NCBI RefSeq assembly: GCF_024362695.1
Contig: NC_065433.1
Location: 23,655,700 to 23,719,699, forward strand
Source: Pectinophora gossypiella
Lineage: Eukaryota > Arthropoda > Insecta > Lepidoptera > Gelechiidae
Length of the DNA stretch: 64,000 nt
Direction of reading: 5' to 3'
Shown: piece after piece, positions 63,300-64,000 of the stretch
Layout: each line of letters opens with the position of its first letter
Position numbering within the stretch: the stretch's first letter is position 1
The notes under the pieces: generated by a model
What the model was told of the DNA's origin: nothing
Database searches by the model: none
Seen by the model: only the letters and a program-made list of their open reading frames with translations
Position numbers and translations under genes: made by a program

Positions 63300-64000
63300 A
63301 CTGGTGAAATGCGAGTCCTACTCGCGCACCAAGGGTTCCGAGACAACACTGCGTTGGCAAAACTATTGTCTCCACACATCCAAATAAGTCATTCGCGATT
63401 ATGTTACCAACTTAAAAAAAAGTTTGTAATCACAAAAACATTATTTTTCGTGTTTTTTGAATTGGAGATGTCCGGCGTGCGTGTATAAAACGATTGATGG
63501 ATGTAGAGGAAGCAAGAAAAGAATGTTAGGATCGAAGCAAATGGAATTCCATAGTCACTGCTTACCCCGGTGGGAAATAAGCGTGAATTTATGTATGTAT
63601 GTGTTTTGCGATTTAGAAAATATTTTCTCCATACATCGATATGGGTAGGTCATGACTGTTTTATCAATTGCAATTTTTATGATAGAACAACAAAACGATT
63701 TTCGATATTTTCCTTTACTTGTGCTGTAACAACTTCCTTCTTGCTAAGTTTCATGATTCTAGGTCTATGAGAAGTACCATAGGTTTTTGCTCCCTTATAA
63801 CAAGTATGAAAATAGGGCTAAAGCGGCCGTATTTTTGGATGGCGTTGATTTAGAAACCTGATTTTTTTACAGCTTTAAGAGACCGTAGATATAAGTACTT
63901 AATAGATATTAATTTTATCGTAAGACCTCCAGCCGTTTCCGAGAAAAGGGTTTTGACAGACAGGCAGACGGACGGACAATAAAGTGATCCTATGAGGGTT
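63300..64000 (+). repeat. Dispersed repeat P2, runs off window
   Basis: Starts near TGCGAGTCCTACTCGCGCAC and includes GTTTGTAATCACAAAAACAT (complement of the 30465 copy), then (GACG)n near 63960. Interrupted by LINE I at 63469-63602. Confidence 0.55.
63469..63602 (+). mobile_element. LINE I 3' end inserted in P2
   Basis: GGCGTGCGTGTATAAAACGA, TGTTAGGATCGAAGCAAATG, GGGAAATAAGCGTGAATTTA and the (TATG)n tail. A 7-bp GTGTTTT on both sides may be the target duplication. Confidence 0.75.

Overview
The window looks like repeat-dense nuclear DNA from a moth or butterfly. The case rests on three short-interspersed-element (SINE) families whose shared modules are, from general knowledge, typical of Lepidoptera, many inverted-repeat elements (MITEs), RTE/Jockey-like LINE tails with short microsatellite ends, and AT-rich unique DNA. 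No multi-exon host gene could be assembled; one 28-codon open segment with splice-like borders (6624-6707) is the only host-exon candidate. The only long intact reading frames belong to two LTR retrotransposons.

Region by region. (1) 1-5845: 3' part of a BEL/Pao retrotransposon. Protease, reverse transcriptase, RNase H, integrase and a baculovirus-F-like envelope lie in one open frame that enters from beyond the window edge, followed by a probable 3' LTR. (2) 5846-11160: decayed SINE, MITE and LINE pieces. (3) 11165-15164: an apparently exact 2-kb tandem duplication whose right breakpoint lies inside the arm of a 641-bp inverted-repeat element. (4) 15165-21922: nested SINEs and MITEs, including a perfect 44-bp-arm hairpin. 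(5) 21923-28589: a complete Ty3/gypsy retrotransposon on the minus strand with two identical 225-bp LTRs, a 4-bp target duplication, and one intact gag-pol frame with an arginine/serine-rich Gag N-terminus. (6) 28590-60927: a mosaic of SINE families A, B and C, the 3' ends of several LINE families, MITEs and a Penelope-like remnant. (7) 60928-62095: a DNA transposon with palindrome-studded terminal repeats and remnants of an integrase-type transposase resembling KRBA2-like proteins. (8) 62096-64000: a SINE split by a TTAA-flanked MITE, and a further dispersed repeat.

Family letters are my own. A, B, C are pol III SINEs sharing a central core (A and B tRNA-headed; C with a tRNA-like plus 5S-like head). 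D is a poly(A)-tailed retroposon seen five times with clear target duplications. E, F, G, O, Q, V, Z are inverted-repeat MITEs or their ends. H is a tRNA-headed retroposon. I, J, K, M, R, W, X, Y are retroposon/LINE 3' ends. L, P, P2 are dispersed repeats of unknown class. Nesting gives relative ages: D is younger than B, E, F, H and O; B is younger than F and older B copies; the gypsy element is among the youngest insertions. All repeat families were recognised by comparing copies within this window by eye, so boundaries are approximate unless a target duplication is stated.
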